Assembly: GCF_019703515.2 (NCBI RefSeq)
Contig: NC_059374.1
Location: 20,144,595 to 20,208,594, forward strand
Reading direction: 5' to 3'
From: Myxocyprinus asiaticus
Taxonomy: Eukaryota; Chordata; Actinopteri; Cypriniformes; Catostomidae
Length of the DNA stretch: 64,000 nucleotides
Both the position numbers and the translations under genes were made by a program. Below the pieces are notes generated by a model that was given only the letters and a program-made list of their open reading frames with translations, was not told the origin of the DNA and searched no databases. The first letter of the stretch is position 1. Each line of letters starts with the position of its first letter. Positions 25,051 to 37,043 of this stretch are shown piece after piece.

Positions 25051-25368
25051 TAAAGGTTCATTTGTTTTAACTGTACCTATAATTTCTGGTAACACACAGA
25101 AATTAGTGTGACAGTCCAATAAAAGAATAAAAACTCACTCACATGACATTTCCGAATGACATTTCAGTAAGCAATACCATCTCAGCATAATGTGTCACAA
25201 TCACACAACAAAATTAACAGTTGAACAGTGAACTTTAAAAAAAAAAAAAGAAGCTTGTTTATTATTATTATTTTGAGTCAACTATTTCAAATCAAAAATA
25301 ATAAAGAATATATTTTTTATAATAATTAAAATATATTTTGTAAATTATTATTATTATTTTAAATCGCG

Positions 25369-25432
<64 letters not shown>

Positions 25433-26136
25433 TCTTATTCAAATCTCAGTTGTTGTTGTTTTTTTTTTGTTTTGTTTTGTTTTGTTTTTTTTTTTTTTTT
25501 TTTTTAGGATAAACGTGCAATCAATATTATAAGTTCAGCTCGTGTTATCTTAAATGCTGCGGTTGCTACTAGATATGTTAAACACATTTAATAACAATGA
25601 TATATGGGGGAAAAGGGTACGGATACACACTCATAACCTTTCAGCCTTTTAATCAGACCAACATACCTTCCTTTCAAATATACCGGCACTGTGAATTACA
25701 GTTTATGGGAGTCACACATCACAACGACTATATTAAGCGTGCAGAATATCACAGTAAAAGCAAAAGATCTGAGACAGCGAAGACAACACAGTCATTTGAT
25801 GATTCCTCCGTGCAACAGTCTGTATCAAGAAGCTGTCTTTACTGCACAAGCAATTGCGATATATATTGCACCTGATTGACATGTCGCTTTTAGGAACATT
25901 CGCAGTAGTTTCTTTTTTATATTTGATCATTTGATAACACTTACAAGTACGTGTCCTGAAGACACAATCATGCTGACTGACATAAACACGCGCGTGATGT
26001 ATCTTAAAAGGCAAACAAGTTGCATCCGATACTCAGAAATAACTTATTCTTGCAGCAACTAATAAACATTTACATTGTCGGTCACAGCAACTGGAAGAAA
26101 AATTAAGGTTCAGCCGGCAAAGTTGTTTTCACTTAC
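25051..26136. repeat. zbtb16 intron 1 remainder with (AT)n at 25370-25429 and a T-rich tract
   Basis: A 60-bp AT microsatellite is followed by TTTTG repeats and poly-T at about 25450-25505. The rest (25510-26130) is unique-looking and holds no recognised gene. Short open frames here lack motifs. Confidence 0.6.
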
Positions 26137-26267
26137 CTTGAACTGGCGCGTGAATTGAACACTTGTTATTAAGGCATCAACCTACTGATGTTCACAGAAG
26201 CCGCTTCACGCGCACTACACTCGCCTTTCAGATTCCAATCATCATCATCATCATCATTGTGACGTCA
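26137..26267 (-). promoter_or_regulatory. zbtb16: Candidate zbtb16 5' noncoding exon and promoter with CRE
   Basis: On the minus strand, GTTCAAG is followed by GTAAGTG, a near-perfect 5' splice site (last exon base 26137). It can pair with the acceptor at 20415 to give a 5.7-kb first intron. About 120 bp upstream lies TGACGTCA (26260-26267), the palindromic cyclic-AMP response element. The segment is CpG-richer than its surroundings (GTGCGCGTGAAGCGG). No TATA box was seen. The transcription start is not determined; it would lie between the donor and the CRE. Confidence 0.5.
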
Positions 26268-27394
26268 AAGCAATGGCTCGCTGTTTTCTCTGAGGCGCGA
26301 ATAGGAGACGCTGTAATTATTAGAGAGGGTTTAGGATGCTGTTTTAAAAATAGGAACACTGTATGCCGGTTGTTCATTACTACTGCTACTCGAATAATTA
26401 CTAAATTATTAATAAAGGTTTAAACATGCACACAACACTATTTAAATATGACTGTAAAGGAAACTATGAAGGCCAACTTTAAAATATACAGCCCGGCATG
26501 CTGTCTACACACAATTGCCTCGGAGGATTTTAACTTTAAAGAGCATGACTGCTTTAAAAAGATCTTAACATGACCATGAATGCAGGGTAGAGGGAATGAA
26601 TGAGAATAACACCGCGCGCTCAAAAGCACCCTGACACTGAATAAATGGCCAGAGTCTTCTTATCTTAAGACATGCTGCTCAGAAAAAAACCTGTTCATCA
26701 CCTAAACGTGGAATTACAGAATTGGCTGCTCTCTCATAGCCTACTTGGGAGAGCCATTTTCTTGAAGACACTCATGTTGCTAATGGTCACCTTAGTTAAC
26801 AGAGTGTAGCCTAGTATACTAGAGTCAGTCAAACACCGACAATCATTACGCTTTACTAATGATTAGGCTGTGCTTTCTATAGCTACCCTCATAATTACAG
26901 TATTTGGGTATTGAAGAAAAAAGAAGAAACATGTTGAATTGTTTTATTGAAAGACAGATTAAACGTTTCCTTGCGCTCCTCGGTCTTTTTAATACATAGC
27001 CTACAGTATGTTCACACTATGATAGCACGTGCAGTCACGTATTTCAGAAACAACCGCCTCTACTGAGAGGTCTCATGCTTATATAGTGAAATAGTGCCAC
27101 CTGCTGGTCGCAGCACAATAATTGGTCGGAAGTTTGAGGGAATTTAAACTTTGATCTTTTCGAATGGAAACCCTTTAGAAAGTTTCCCTCTTTTACGAAT
27201 TTTACTTGTAATGGTAACAATATCTCCTGCTAGAATACAATAGTTACTAATACAGTTATGTTTTACTCAAATATATATGAATAGTTCTCCTACAAACAGT
27301 GTTTCAGAGCTTTCAGAATCTTTTGGTCATTTGGGATTATTTATTTATTGACAGTGGTAGCCCTCTGCGGTGGGCCAGATGTGCACAACACAAC
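26268..27394. other. Upstream intergenic region, no gene recognised
   Basis: No coding motif. Near 27085 there is GTGCCACCTGCTGGTCGC, a motif common in fish repeats. The 4-kb region around the candidate promoter is otherwise free of recognised transposon ends. Confidence 0.4.
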
Positions 27395-27418
27395 GATATT
27401 GGCAAAGCAAACAAAAGT

Positions 27419-30072
27419 TTACAACACACAAAAAGAAATCTAGCTACAACACAATTAAGTCAAAACACAAATAAATTCATCCACAACACAACAAAATTAA
27501 GCCACAACACAAATAAATTAATTGGGATTAATTATTTCATTTTGGTTGTGTTGTGGCTTAATTTCTTTGTGTTGTGGCTTAATTTCTTTTGTTGTGGCTT
27601 AATTTTGTTGTGTTGAGGATGAATTTATTTGTGTTGTGGCTTAATTTCTTTGTGTTGCGGCTTAATTTCTTTGTGTTGTGGCTTAATTTTGTTGTGTTAA
27701 GGATGAATTTATTTGTGTTGTGGCTTAATTTCTTTGTGTTGCGGCTTAATTTCTTTGTGTTGTGGCTTAATTTCTTTGTGTTGTGGCTTAATTTTGTAGT
27801 GTTGTGGATTAATTTATTTGTGTTGTGGCTTAATTTTGTAGTGTTGTGGATTAATTTATTTGTGTTGTGGCTTAATTTTGTAGTGTTGTGAATGAATTTC
27901 ATTGTGTTGTGGTTTAATTTATTTGTGTTGTGGCTTAATTTTGTTGTGTTGTGGATGAATTTCATCGTGTTGTGGTTTAATTTATTTGTGTTGTGGCTTA
28001 ATTTTGAAGTGTTGTGAATGAATTTCATTGTGTTGTGGCTTAATTTATTTGTGTTGTGGCTTAATTTTGTTGTGTTGTGAATGAATTTCATTGTGTTGTG
28101 GCTTAATTTATTTGTGTTATGGCTTAATTTATTTGTGTTGTGGCTTAATTTATTTGTGTTGTGGCTTAATTTTGTTGTGTTGTGGATGAATTTCATTGTG
28201 TTGTGGTTTAATTTATTTGTGTTGTGGCTTAATTTATTTGTGTTATGGCTTAATTTATTTGTGTTGTGGCTTAATTTTGTTGTGTTGTGAATGAATTTCA
28301 TTGTGTTGTGGCTTAATTTATTTGTGTTATGGCTTAATTTATTTGTGTTATGGCTTAATTTATTTGTGTTATGGCTTAATTTTGTTGTGTTGTGGATGAA
28401 TTTCATTGTGTTGTGGTTTAATTTATTTGTGTTGTGGCTTAATTTATTTGTGTTGTGGCTTAATTTATTTGTGTAGTGGCTTAATTTCGTTGTGTTGTGG
28501 CTTAATTTATTTGTGTTGCGGCTTAATTTATTTGTGTTGTGGCTTAATTTATTTGTGTAGTGGCTTAATTTCGTTGTGTTGTGGCTTAATTTATTTGTGT
28601 TGCGGCTTAATTTATTTGTGTTGCGGCTTAATTTATTTGTGTTGTGGCTTAATTTATTTGTGTAGTGGCTTAATTTCGTTGTGTTGTGGCTTAATTTATT
28701 TGTGTTGTGGCTTAATTTATTTGAGTTGCGACTTAATTTTGTTGTGTTGTGGCTTAATTTTGTTATGTTGTGGATGAATTTCATTGTGTTGTGGTTTAAT
28801 TTATTTGTTTTGTAGCTTAATTTATTTGTGTTGTGGCTTAATTTTGTTATATTGCAGCTTAATTTATTTGTGTAGTGGCTTAATTTCGTTGTGTAGTGGC
28901 TTAATTTATTTGTGTTGCAGCTTAATTTATTTGTGTTGTGGATTAATTTTGTTGTGTTGTGGATGAATTTCTTTGTGTTGCGGCTTAATTTCTTTGTGTT
29001 GCGGCTTAATTTCTTTGTGTTGTGGCTTAATTTATTTGTGTTGCGGCTTAATTTCTTTGTGTTGTGGCTTAATTTCTTTGTGTTGCAGCTTAATTTATTT
29101 GTGTTGCGGCTTAATTTCTTTGTGTTGTGGCTTAATTTCTTTGTGTTGTGGCTTAATTTATTTGTGTTGCAGCTTAATTTCTTTGTGTTGTGGCTTAATT
29201 TATTTGTGTTGCAGCTTAATTTCTTTGTCTTGTGGATTCAATGATTTGCGTTGCGGCTTAATTTCATTGTGTTGTGAATTCATTTATTTTTGTTGCGGCT
29301 TAATTTAGTTGTGTTGTGGTTTAATTTATTTGTGTTGTGGCTTGTTTTTTTGTGTTGTGGCTTGATTTCTTTGTGTTGTGGCTTGATTTCTTTGTGATGT
29401 GGCTTAATTTCGTTGTGTTGTGGGTGAATTTATTTGTGTTGCAGCTTAAATTATTTGTGTTGTGGCTTAATTTTGTTGTGTTGTGGTTTAATTTATTTGT
29501 GTTGTGCCTTGTTTTCTTTGTGTTGTGGCTTGATTTTTTTGTGCTGTGGCTTAATTTTGTTGTGTTTTGGATGAATTATTTTGTGTTGTGGCTTAATTTA
29601 ATTGTGTTGCGGCTTCATTGTTCTGTGGCTTAATTTATTTGTGTTGTGGATGAATTTCGTTGTGGCTTAATTTCGTTGTGTTTTGGATTAATTTCTTTGT
29701 GTTGTGGCTTGATTTTTTTTGTGTTGTGGCTTAATTTTGTTGTGTTTTGGATGAATTTCTTTGTGTTGTGGCTTAATTTCATTGTGTTGTGGCTTAATTT
29801 ATTTGTGTTGTGGATAAATTTCTTTGTGTTGTGGCTTAATTTCTTTGTGTTGTGGCTTAATTTTTTGTGTTGTGGCTAAATTTCTTTGTGTTGTGGCTTA
29901 ATTTCTTTGTGTTGTGGCATAATTTTGTTGTGTTGTGGGTGAATTTATTTGTGTTGCAGCGTAATTTATTTGTGTTGTGGCTTGATTTCTTTGTGATGTT
30001 GCTTAATATCGTTGTGTTGTGGATGAATTTCTTTGTGTTGTGACTTGATTTCTTTGTGTTGTGGCTTGATTT
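27419..30072. repeat. 21-bp minisatellite, about 120 units, with higher-order period and inverted left edge
   Basis: The unit is close to GTGTTGTGGCTTAATTTATTT (21 bp) in head-to-tail order from 27546 to 30072. Because 21 is a multiple of three, both strands stay open for long stretches (for example 27579-28784 on the minus strand, a seven-residue KLSHNTN repeat); these are not credible genes. In 27880-28480 a five-unit (105-bp) higher-order pattern repeats: one GATGAATTTCATT unit followed by four GCTTAATT-type units. From 27419 to 27520 the same unit runs in the opposite orientation (CACAACACAAATAAATT), separated by about 25 bp. The tract is strongly strand-biased, G+T on the plus strand. 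Confidence 0.95.
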
Positions 30073-30780
30073 CAATGTCCCCATTTCCAACTGGTATTAA
30101 GATGCGATCACATGTGGTCAGCCCTAAATACAGGTCTCAACGGGGTCTAAACTTCTTGTGATCGGATCACAAAAATCTCATACAAATGTGGTTAAAAATG
30201 CATTTGTCCACATTGCATTTAAGGTGTAAATGCTAATTTGTCCTGTATGCATCCTGGACAGCAGCGAAGTGCCACCCCTCACCTGTCAATCAACTGCTGT
30301 GCTTAAACAAGAGCAAACTTTGCCAATAATGAGTGGCTTTAAAAGGAAATAACCATCCGATTGGAAAATTAAAAGAGTGTATACATACACAATCATGAGA
30401 GCTTCACAGATCTTCTTTAGTGTGTCTGATATCGACACCGATGACAAGCACAAACACTTGAAGCTCCTTTAATAAAGGTAATCATAAAATAACGGATAAT
30501 TCTACTTGACATGTTGCATTTGTGCTTAGATTAAATTTCAACTACATCTGGGAGAAACAGTGTGCCATTTTTTTTTATTTATTTTTTTTCTATGTCTTTA
30601 CTGACTTTGTTGTGCTTTATTATCATGCAGTAACACACTGGCATTGTGATTGATGTATGTCATCATGAAACATACACCCTCCCCTACAAAGCCGAACACA
30701 AGTGTTCACATGAGACACATTTAAGTGACCAGGTGTAAACAGCGACGTGTCTCACCTGACCACATGTGATTGCATGGCTG
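30073..30780. mobile_element. Family H (Harbinger-like) copy 2, right end lost, abutting the minisatellite
   Basis: It begins TGTCCCCATTTCCAACTGG immediately after the last minisatellite unit. It is collinear with 571-1307 (the blocks CACCCCTCACCTGTCAATCAA and CACACAATCATGAGAGCTTC) up to about CACCTGACCACATGTGATT, where the similarity stops before the right inverted repeat. Noncoding. Confidence 0.7.
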
Positions 30781-30974
30781 TGGGAATATGATTTATGTTG
30801 GGGGTGCTGTAGTGGGAGGTGCACATTTGTGTGTACATGTAAAAAGAAAAAGAAAAAAGAAAGAAAGAAAATATATCCCAAAATGTGGGGCTACACTTCT
30901 CCTAACCAAAAGAAAATATTATCCTTTATTTCTCTTTAAATAGTTAACGCTGATTGTTGTGTATAGCCTATGGG

Positions 30975-31777
30975 CAGGGTTGTGAGGGTTACTTTTGAAA
31001 TGTATTCCACTACAGATTACAGAATAAATGCTGTAAAATGTAATTTGTAATGTATTTCATTAGATTACTCAAGGTCAGTAATGTATTCTAAATACTTTGG
31101 ATTACTTCTTCAGCGCTGGTAGATTTTTTCACTTGTTTTGACTATAAAAACTCTGCCAGTACAATAAGACAAAATACACATGTTAAAAATACATCCTCTG
31201 AAAAACCTAAATATCTTATGCAGTGTTGTTTCTAAAACAAGATCAATCTAATTGATCTTGTTTTAAGGATTTTTAGATATTTTTACAGGAAAACAATACA
31301 AAAATTATTATTGGCCCTAATATCAAAGGTCTAATTTTCTTGATAGAAAAATATGATCGTGCCTGGTAAAATGCATGTAAAATGGCTAGAAATAGCATTT
31401 TAGCTTAGCGTAAAGCTGACAATTTACACAAGGTTTATTTCTGTTTCTTCTGCTCCAAACTTACTCCAAACGTACTTCTCTGTCTGCTCGTATGAATGTA
31501 ACACATCATAAGTAAGTGTTTCACCGCTGTTCAAATGCACTTTGGATCGCATCATTTATATGTATAAATGTTTTCCATCTGAAAGAACTAAATATTAAAT
31601 GAAATAAATGACAATAAAATGCAAAGTAATCTCTTCAGTAATCAAAATACTTTTTGAATGTAACTGTATTCTAATTACCAATGATTTAAATTGTAACTGT
31701 AGTGGAATACAGTTACTTATATTTTGTATTTTAAATGCGTAATTCCATTACATGTATTCCATTACTCCACAACCCTG
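30975..31777. mobile_element. hAT-like MITE with perfect 8-bp target duplication
   Basis: It begins CAGGGTTGTGAGGGTTAC and ends ATTACTCCACAACCCTG. It is flanked by CCTATGGG on both sides (30967-30974 and 31778-31785). It is 803 bp with no coding sequence. The exact duplication suggests a fairly recent insertion. Confidence 0.85.
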
Positions 31778-31785
31778 CCTATGGG

Positions 31786-32825
31786 TTGAGGCATGTTTTT
31801 CTTAAGCCTTTATTTGAGGATGTGAAGCACGTCTTTTCATTTTCTGGTGTCTTTGACCAATGATTTTAGACACAGAGAACTTCAGAAACAACAATAGTTT
31901 AAGTGCTCACAGACAGCACAAATTCACTGGCTTTTTACCACTTTTCCGCAGTGGACTACCTTTTTACCTGGGTTATTTTAGGGCATTATATAGAAGATAA
32001 AAACACTGTAATCTTTATTGTCATGCACGTTCCCGGAAGAAAGAAATACGGATATGCTCGTTTTGGATAGGATTAAAATCAATAAGAACTCTGGCAATCA
32101 TAAAATGTTCCCACAGAAAACGAATCCCGTCCGTATAGTGGTTTATGACATCACATGGCTTGTTGATACAGGGCTGTGATTTTACTGATGGTTTGTCAGA
32201 GGATGTATATTAGGATGGTGACCTTTTTTATTTTAATGTAATTTTTTTTTTGCTATTTGATTACCTTGACCTGCGCTATTACCATCTCTCCCTCCCCGGT
32301 TTTTGGCTTCAAGCACACAAGTAAACTTTTCTTATGGGCTGACAGACAGCAGCAGAGGTGGGAGGGGGTGATAATTAAGGGGGACATGCATAACATCAAC
32401 TTGTAATAGGCTATAACATATTACTGTAACAGTCACTGTTAATGAATGAATGCAGTCATTGTACTTTTCTGAGATTTATTCTTGGCCATACAACAGGTAA
32501 GAGGCAACACGTAGTTAACGAAAAATTATTTCTCAAAATCTTTCCCTCACTTCTCTCACACACCACCGCCTGTCATGCACGTGCACACACCAAACCCCCC
32601 GGAATCCAACACGAAAGCACTATCGAACTTAGTGCATTATATTATCAATGCATTCATGACACTCGCACATAATCTTTAAACACGCTACAATATCAATCAA
32701 ATGTATGCCAGTCTTGTATCTACCCAGCAAACACAGTACGTTCTTATGACGTCACAAGTTAGTCGTCCTTTCGTCAGCATGACATTACTTTCTGACGACG
32801 TTGTGACGACGTCTTCCATTTTTAA
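31786..32825. other. Intergenic; short palindromic ACGTC-rich repeat at its right end
   Basis: At about 32723-32820 the sequence CCCAGCAAACACAGTACGTT followed by repeated GACGTC and GACGAC resembles the block at 58082-58255, which ends TTTGTTAGCTGGG. The LINE at 32826 inserted at its edge. The remainder, including the CA- and C-rich 32540-32600, holds no recognised gene. Confidence 0.4.
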
Positions 32826-33039
32826 AAATTTTTTTTTACAATTTTTATTGATTCCACTCACAAATTAAATAAACATAACAGAAAATACGAAATCAAATTA
32901 TATACATTAAGCCCCTACCCCCGAACATCCCCCACCCAAACACGCACTCCAGTGGTCATAATTATTTAGAACATAAAAAAAAAAGCATAAAAAAAGTATA
33001 CTTTCAAAAAACAATAAGAATGCACATACATATTTAAAA

Positions 33040-35043
33040 CTACAAATCCCTCTCCATTACCCCTCCCCAAGAACCCTCTAAAAAGGCCAAATATCTACCC
33101 CACTTCCTATTAAACAAATCCCATTTTCCCAGTCTTCTATATGTCACCTCCTCGAATGCCGTCACCCCGCCCATCTCTGTGCACCACTCCTGAAATGAGG
33201 GTGCTCCAGCCGACTTCCATCCCCTAAGAATGATCTGTCTGCCGATTATAACTCCGGCTAGGACCCAACTTTTTATATATCTATCCCCTATATTAATGAC
33301 CGCCCCATCGCCTAAGATACAGAGTCTGGGGCAAAATGAAAATTGAGTGTCCAATACGTCACACAAAAAACTCTTAACTCTCAACCAAAATTCTTGGATC
33401 TTAACACCACCAAAAAACATGGGTTGTGTCCCCATCTTCTGATTGGCATTGCCAGCAGTGGGTTTGTCTTTAAGACCAAGCCTATACAAATAGAGGGGGT
33501 CCAATAGAATCGATGAAAAATCTTAAATTGCATAAGGCGCACTCTTGCATCTCTAGATGTAGAATTGACATTTTTTAGAATCCTAGCCCACACTCCTCCC
33601 TCCAATACCAAGTTTATCTTTCTCCCATAATCTCTTGAGAGAAGTTGAAGCTCCGTCCCCCAGACTCTGAACTAGCAGGGAGTAATACACTGATGCCTCA
33701 TGACCTTTTCCAAAAACAGTAATCACCACTCTCAGGGTATCTGCCGCTTTAGGGGGTGTATGCTACTCCCAAATATAGTACAGAGCAGGTGGCGCAGCTG
33801 TAAATACCTAAAGAACTGAGATCTGGGAATCCTAAAATGTTGAACCATATTTTCAAAGGATCTCAACACTCCACTCTCATATAGGTCACCAGGCGTATTA
33901 ACCTCCCTCACAATCCACTCTGACCAGCAGAAAGGGGACTTATTAATACATAATTTTGGGTTCAGCCATATGCTTGAGGCAACATTTAAATAAATGAATT
34001 AAACACTCTGGACACTTTTGTCCATACCGAGTGCAAATGTGAGATAACGGGGTGTAACTTAACTTCTCCGGTTAGTTTAATAGAAAGGCTTTGCAATGCG
34101 AAATAGGGGCAAGAACTTCCTGTTCAATACAAAACAGGGAGGGACTCTCTCAAGTGGAAGCAACCAATGAGCCAAATGTCAGAGACCGAATGCATAATAA
34201 TAAAACAAAATCTTGGGTAGGCCTAGCCCACCTTTGTCAATCGGCCTATGTAACTTATTGAAATGTAATCTGGGACGTTTACCATTCCAAATGAAGGACT
34301 TCGCAATGCTATCAAATTGCTTGAAATAAGGAGGGGGACATCTACAGGGAGAGATTGTAGCAGGTAGTTGAATTTTGGAATACAATTCATTTTAATAACA
34401 TTAACCTTCCCAATCATAGATAAATGTACTGTAATGAAGCCCACCTGCCCACATCACCCAAAAACCAAGCATGTCCCTACCAGATGGGTTCAAAAGTCAC
34501 CAAATATCTGTAAGACCAAGATTTTTACACATCCTGTGAAATGTCAGTGTTGCTATGTGTTACACACATTTGCTTCACTATGATAAAGGAGTCCGTCAAA
34601 AGATTAAAGTCTGCTCCCAATATTATATCATGAGGGGTGCCAACGGCTTGGAACATCCCTTCAAAATCTATAAAAAAGCCCTGATCATCAACGTTAGGTG
34701 CGTAAATATTAGCCAAAATAAGACTTTGCCCCTGAATTTGTGCTAAAACAATTATGACTCTTCCTAATTTATCTTTAATCTGTTTGAGACATTTGAATTG
34801 TAGAAGCTTACTTGTCAGTATAACGATTCCCCTGCTCTTACTTGAGCCAGCACTAAAGAAAACATGTCCACCCCATATCTTCCCAAATTTTTCAGCTTCC
34901 TGCGGGGAAAGATGCGTTTCTTGAAGAAACACTATATCATTTTTTTATGCTTAAGAAGAGAAATAACCTTCCTTCTTTTTATGGGGTGCCCCAACCCATT
35001 CACATTCCATGTGGAGAGAGACAATCCACATCTGACATTTTGA
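33040..35043 (-). pseudogene. L1-like ORF2 remnant: endonuclease start joined to the C-terminal domain, reverse transcriptase deleted
   Basis: An intact ORF2 would nick DNA with an AP-like endonuclease and copy the element's RNA. Read from 35043 downward, the endonuclease begins with a STWNVNGL motif, then FLQETHL (metal-binding Glu), then IYAPN and ILGADFN, and stops near NPSGRD at about 34460. The sequence then jumps to post-reverse-transcriptase text (CIPKFNYLLQSLP, FIWNGKRPR, KGGLGLP) and ends with the C-terminal domain (PRLCILGD, RQIILRGWK) near 33040. The palm with its YxDD motif is absent, so at least 1.5 kb is missing. Additional frameshifts occur at about 34930, 34390 and 33500. It cannot encode a working enzyme. 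Confidence 0.85.
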
Positions 35044-35334
35044 CATATTAGAAAAAATAGACTGTGTGTCAAAAACAAAATTATAAAGACCACATTCCAA
35101 CATTAGTGCAACAGTCTAACCCCAAACTTCCCCCCAAACCAAACAAACAGAAAAAAGAAAAAACGTGTGCATTAACCCCGCGCATGACAGCGCCAACTGG
35201 CGTCCATCCCTCTAAACTCAAACAGTCCATGTACGCCTATGAGAGCCCCAGCGAAAACTTTGCCGTAGGATTGCTCAAGTCTGGTGCTTCTATACAAATT
35301 TTGTGAGACAGAATTAAACAAAAAAAGATAATCT

Positions 35335-35826
35335 ATAAAACAAACTCCAGCCAATAGGTGGAGTAAACACATAGAACATGATTCATCCACATAACTGTCC
35401 CGAAGGTGTGTTCCTCCACAAAACAAACTTCAGCCGCTAGACGGAACCAGCACCAAAAAAACAAAAAGGCGCTCAGTTTCCTCGGACAGTCAAACGAATG
35501 TTCAGTGAGCCGGCCCATTCGGCTGCTACATGAGTGCAACAAATGACCTAATCACTCCAATGAATTGCAAGAAATACTCCACAAAACAAACTCCAGCCAA
35601 CAGGAGGAATAAGCACAAAGAATGTGCAGATTCATCCACAAAGCTGACCCGAAGGAGTGTTACTCCACAAACAAACTCCAGCCGCTAAGTGGAACCAGCA
35701 CAAAAAGAAACAAAAAAGGTGCTCAGTTTCCTCGGACAGTCAAGTGAATGTTCAGTATGTCAGTCTACTCGGCTGCAACGTGAGTACCACAAAATAACTT
35801 ACTCACTCCATTGACTTTATGATGGA
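35335..35826. repeat. Two tandem copies of about 246 bp in the LINE inter-ORF spacer
   Basis: The blocks AAAACAAACTCCAGCCAA, CCGAAGG.GTGTT.CTCCAC and GCTCAGTTTCCTCGGACAGT occur twice, about 246 bp apart, with divergence. The repeat lies between ORF1 and ORF2, not in the 5' UTR where L1 promoter monomers usually lie. It is noncoding. Confidence 0.8.
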
Positions 35827-35897
35827 CATCCCTGGCTGGGGACATGTGAATGTTTTACGGCCATCCTAAGCATCTATTCTCAATTTGGCTGGGAACA

Positions 35898-36608
35898 TCA
35901 GTGCAAAAGCGACCTTCCATTGATGTAAGAGTTTCTTGCATTCCTTGAATCAATCACGTTTATCTCTTTTCGAATTCGCAAGGTCTGGGAACAAGAAAAT
36001 GCTGTGGTTCTTCCAAGAAAGCCTTCCTTTACTCCTCTTTGAAATTTGGCCAGAATTGATAAGGGCCTGTCTCTCTCAGCGGATCGCTGTGCCGGAACCC
36101 TGTGAGCTCGCTCGATTTCCAGTTTATGGTCTTTTATGTCGAGCACACTCGGAAAGAGTCCGTCCAGGAATTTCACCATATCCTGACCCTCTTCGGCCTC
36201 AAGAATTCCAACAATATGGATGTTATTCCACCGGCTATGGTTCTCCATGTCCTCCAGTTTCTCCCAGACATGCTCCAAATCCACCTTGGTCGCTAGCAGA
36301 TTAGCAGATAATTCCTTCTCCAATGACTCCAGATAATCGATCCATTTTTCGACATCCCCCACTCTTGTAACCACCTCAGTGAATTTCGTCTCCATGGCAG
36401 TGATCGATTGACGTATTACAGCAAGATCCTCCAAGTCAGCAAAGACCTTTGTCGGCATTGCCAACATGTTTAACATTTCTTGCCGAATTTCCCTCATTTC
36501 TCTGACCAAATCGACTCCTGGGCTCGAGGCCACCACGGGAGTGTCAACTTGAGCACGTAAGTGTCTTTTAATGTCTCCAGATCCCAAGGATTTTGAATTC
36601 TCTGACAT
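35898..36608 (-). CDS. L1-like ORF1 protein (RNA-binding chaperone), open frame
   Basis: The 236-residue protein would coat the element's RNA. Residues 30-110 are heptad-rich and predicted coiled coil (for example ITAMETKFTEVVTRVGDVEK). An RRM-type core follows with RWNNIHIVGI, then a C-terminal domain with LEIERAHRVP, the signature of L1 ORF1 proteins. There is no internal stop. It is shorter than the human 338-residue protein, mostly at the N-terminus, as is usual for fish L1-like elements. It begins 128 bp from the inferred 5' end of the element. Whether it is expressed is unknown, and its ORF2 partner is dead. Confidence 0.8.
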   Translation of the reverse strand: MSENSKSLGSGDIKRHLRAQVDTPVVASSPGVDLVREMREIRQEMLNMLAMPTKVFADLEDLAVIRQSITAMETKFTEVVTRVGDVEKWIDYLESLEKELSANLLATKVDLEHVWEKLEDMENHSRWNNIHIVGILEAEEGQDMVKFLDGLFPSVLDIKDHKLEIERAHRVPAQRSAERDRPLSILAKFQRGVKEGFLGRTTAFSCSQTLRIRKEINVIDSRNARNSYINGRSLLH

Positions 36609-36746
36609 ATTGTCCTCCTAAAACAGTTATGGAACAGAGTGTATCGAATCTCACCGGGTTATGACATTAATGTTAGCAAAGTGCACAGAGCTCACCGTTC
36701 ACACATCCGAACCTTGCATGGCGTCACAACGTAAAGTTCCATTTTT

Positions 36747-36984
36747 TAGAATCTTGGCTGACATCCAGAGATGTCGTGACCATGTCCTCAGAAAACGACG
36801 CTAATTAATCCTATGAGGAGTGTTGCAGCGACGTGATAGTTTGGTCTCCAGATAATTCATATGATAATTTTTTAATCTTGTTGAGAGCTCTGCCAAAGGT
36901 AAATTCACCACATTTGCCAAGCATTTTACTGAAAGAAATGAATCGATATTGCCATAATTTTGCTATTTATTATATATATATGCT

Positions 36985-37043
<59 letters not shown>

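Larger units (their letters stand above)
32826..36736 (-). mobile_element. L1-like non-LTR retrotransposon with internal deletion
   Basis: The minus-strand order is a short 5' UTR, ORF1 (36608-35898), a repeat-bearing spacer, the ORF2 endonuclease part, the ORF2 C-terminal part, and a 3' end with AATAAA-like text and an A-rich tail at 32826-32850. Probable target duplications TTCCATTTTT occur at 32814-32823 and 36737-36746. At 3.9 kb it is far shorter than a full L1 (about 6 kb) because the reverse-transcriptase region is missing. Frameshifts in ORF2 make it dead. Confidence 0.85.

Noticed and set aside
27579..28784. 401-codon minus-strand open frame of KLSHNTN-type heptads
   Set aside because: It follows from a 21-bp tandem repeat with no stop in the unit. 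Both strands and several frames are open, and there is no start context or non-repeat domain.
27419..30072. CRISPR-like array
   Set aside because: Units are head-to-tail with no unique spacers, and the DNA is vertebrate.
35936..36304. 122-codon plus-strand frame
   Set aside because: Antisense to the L1-like ORF1, which has recognisable family motifs on the minus strand.
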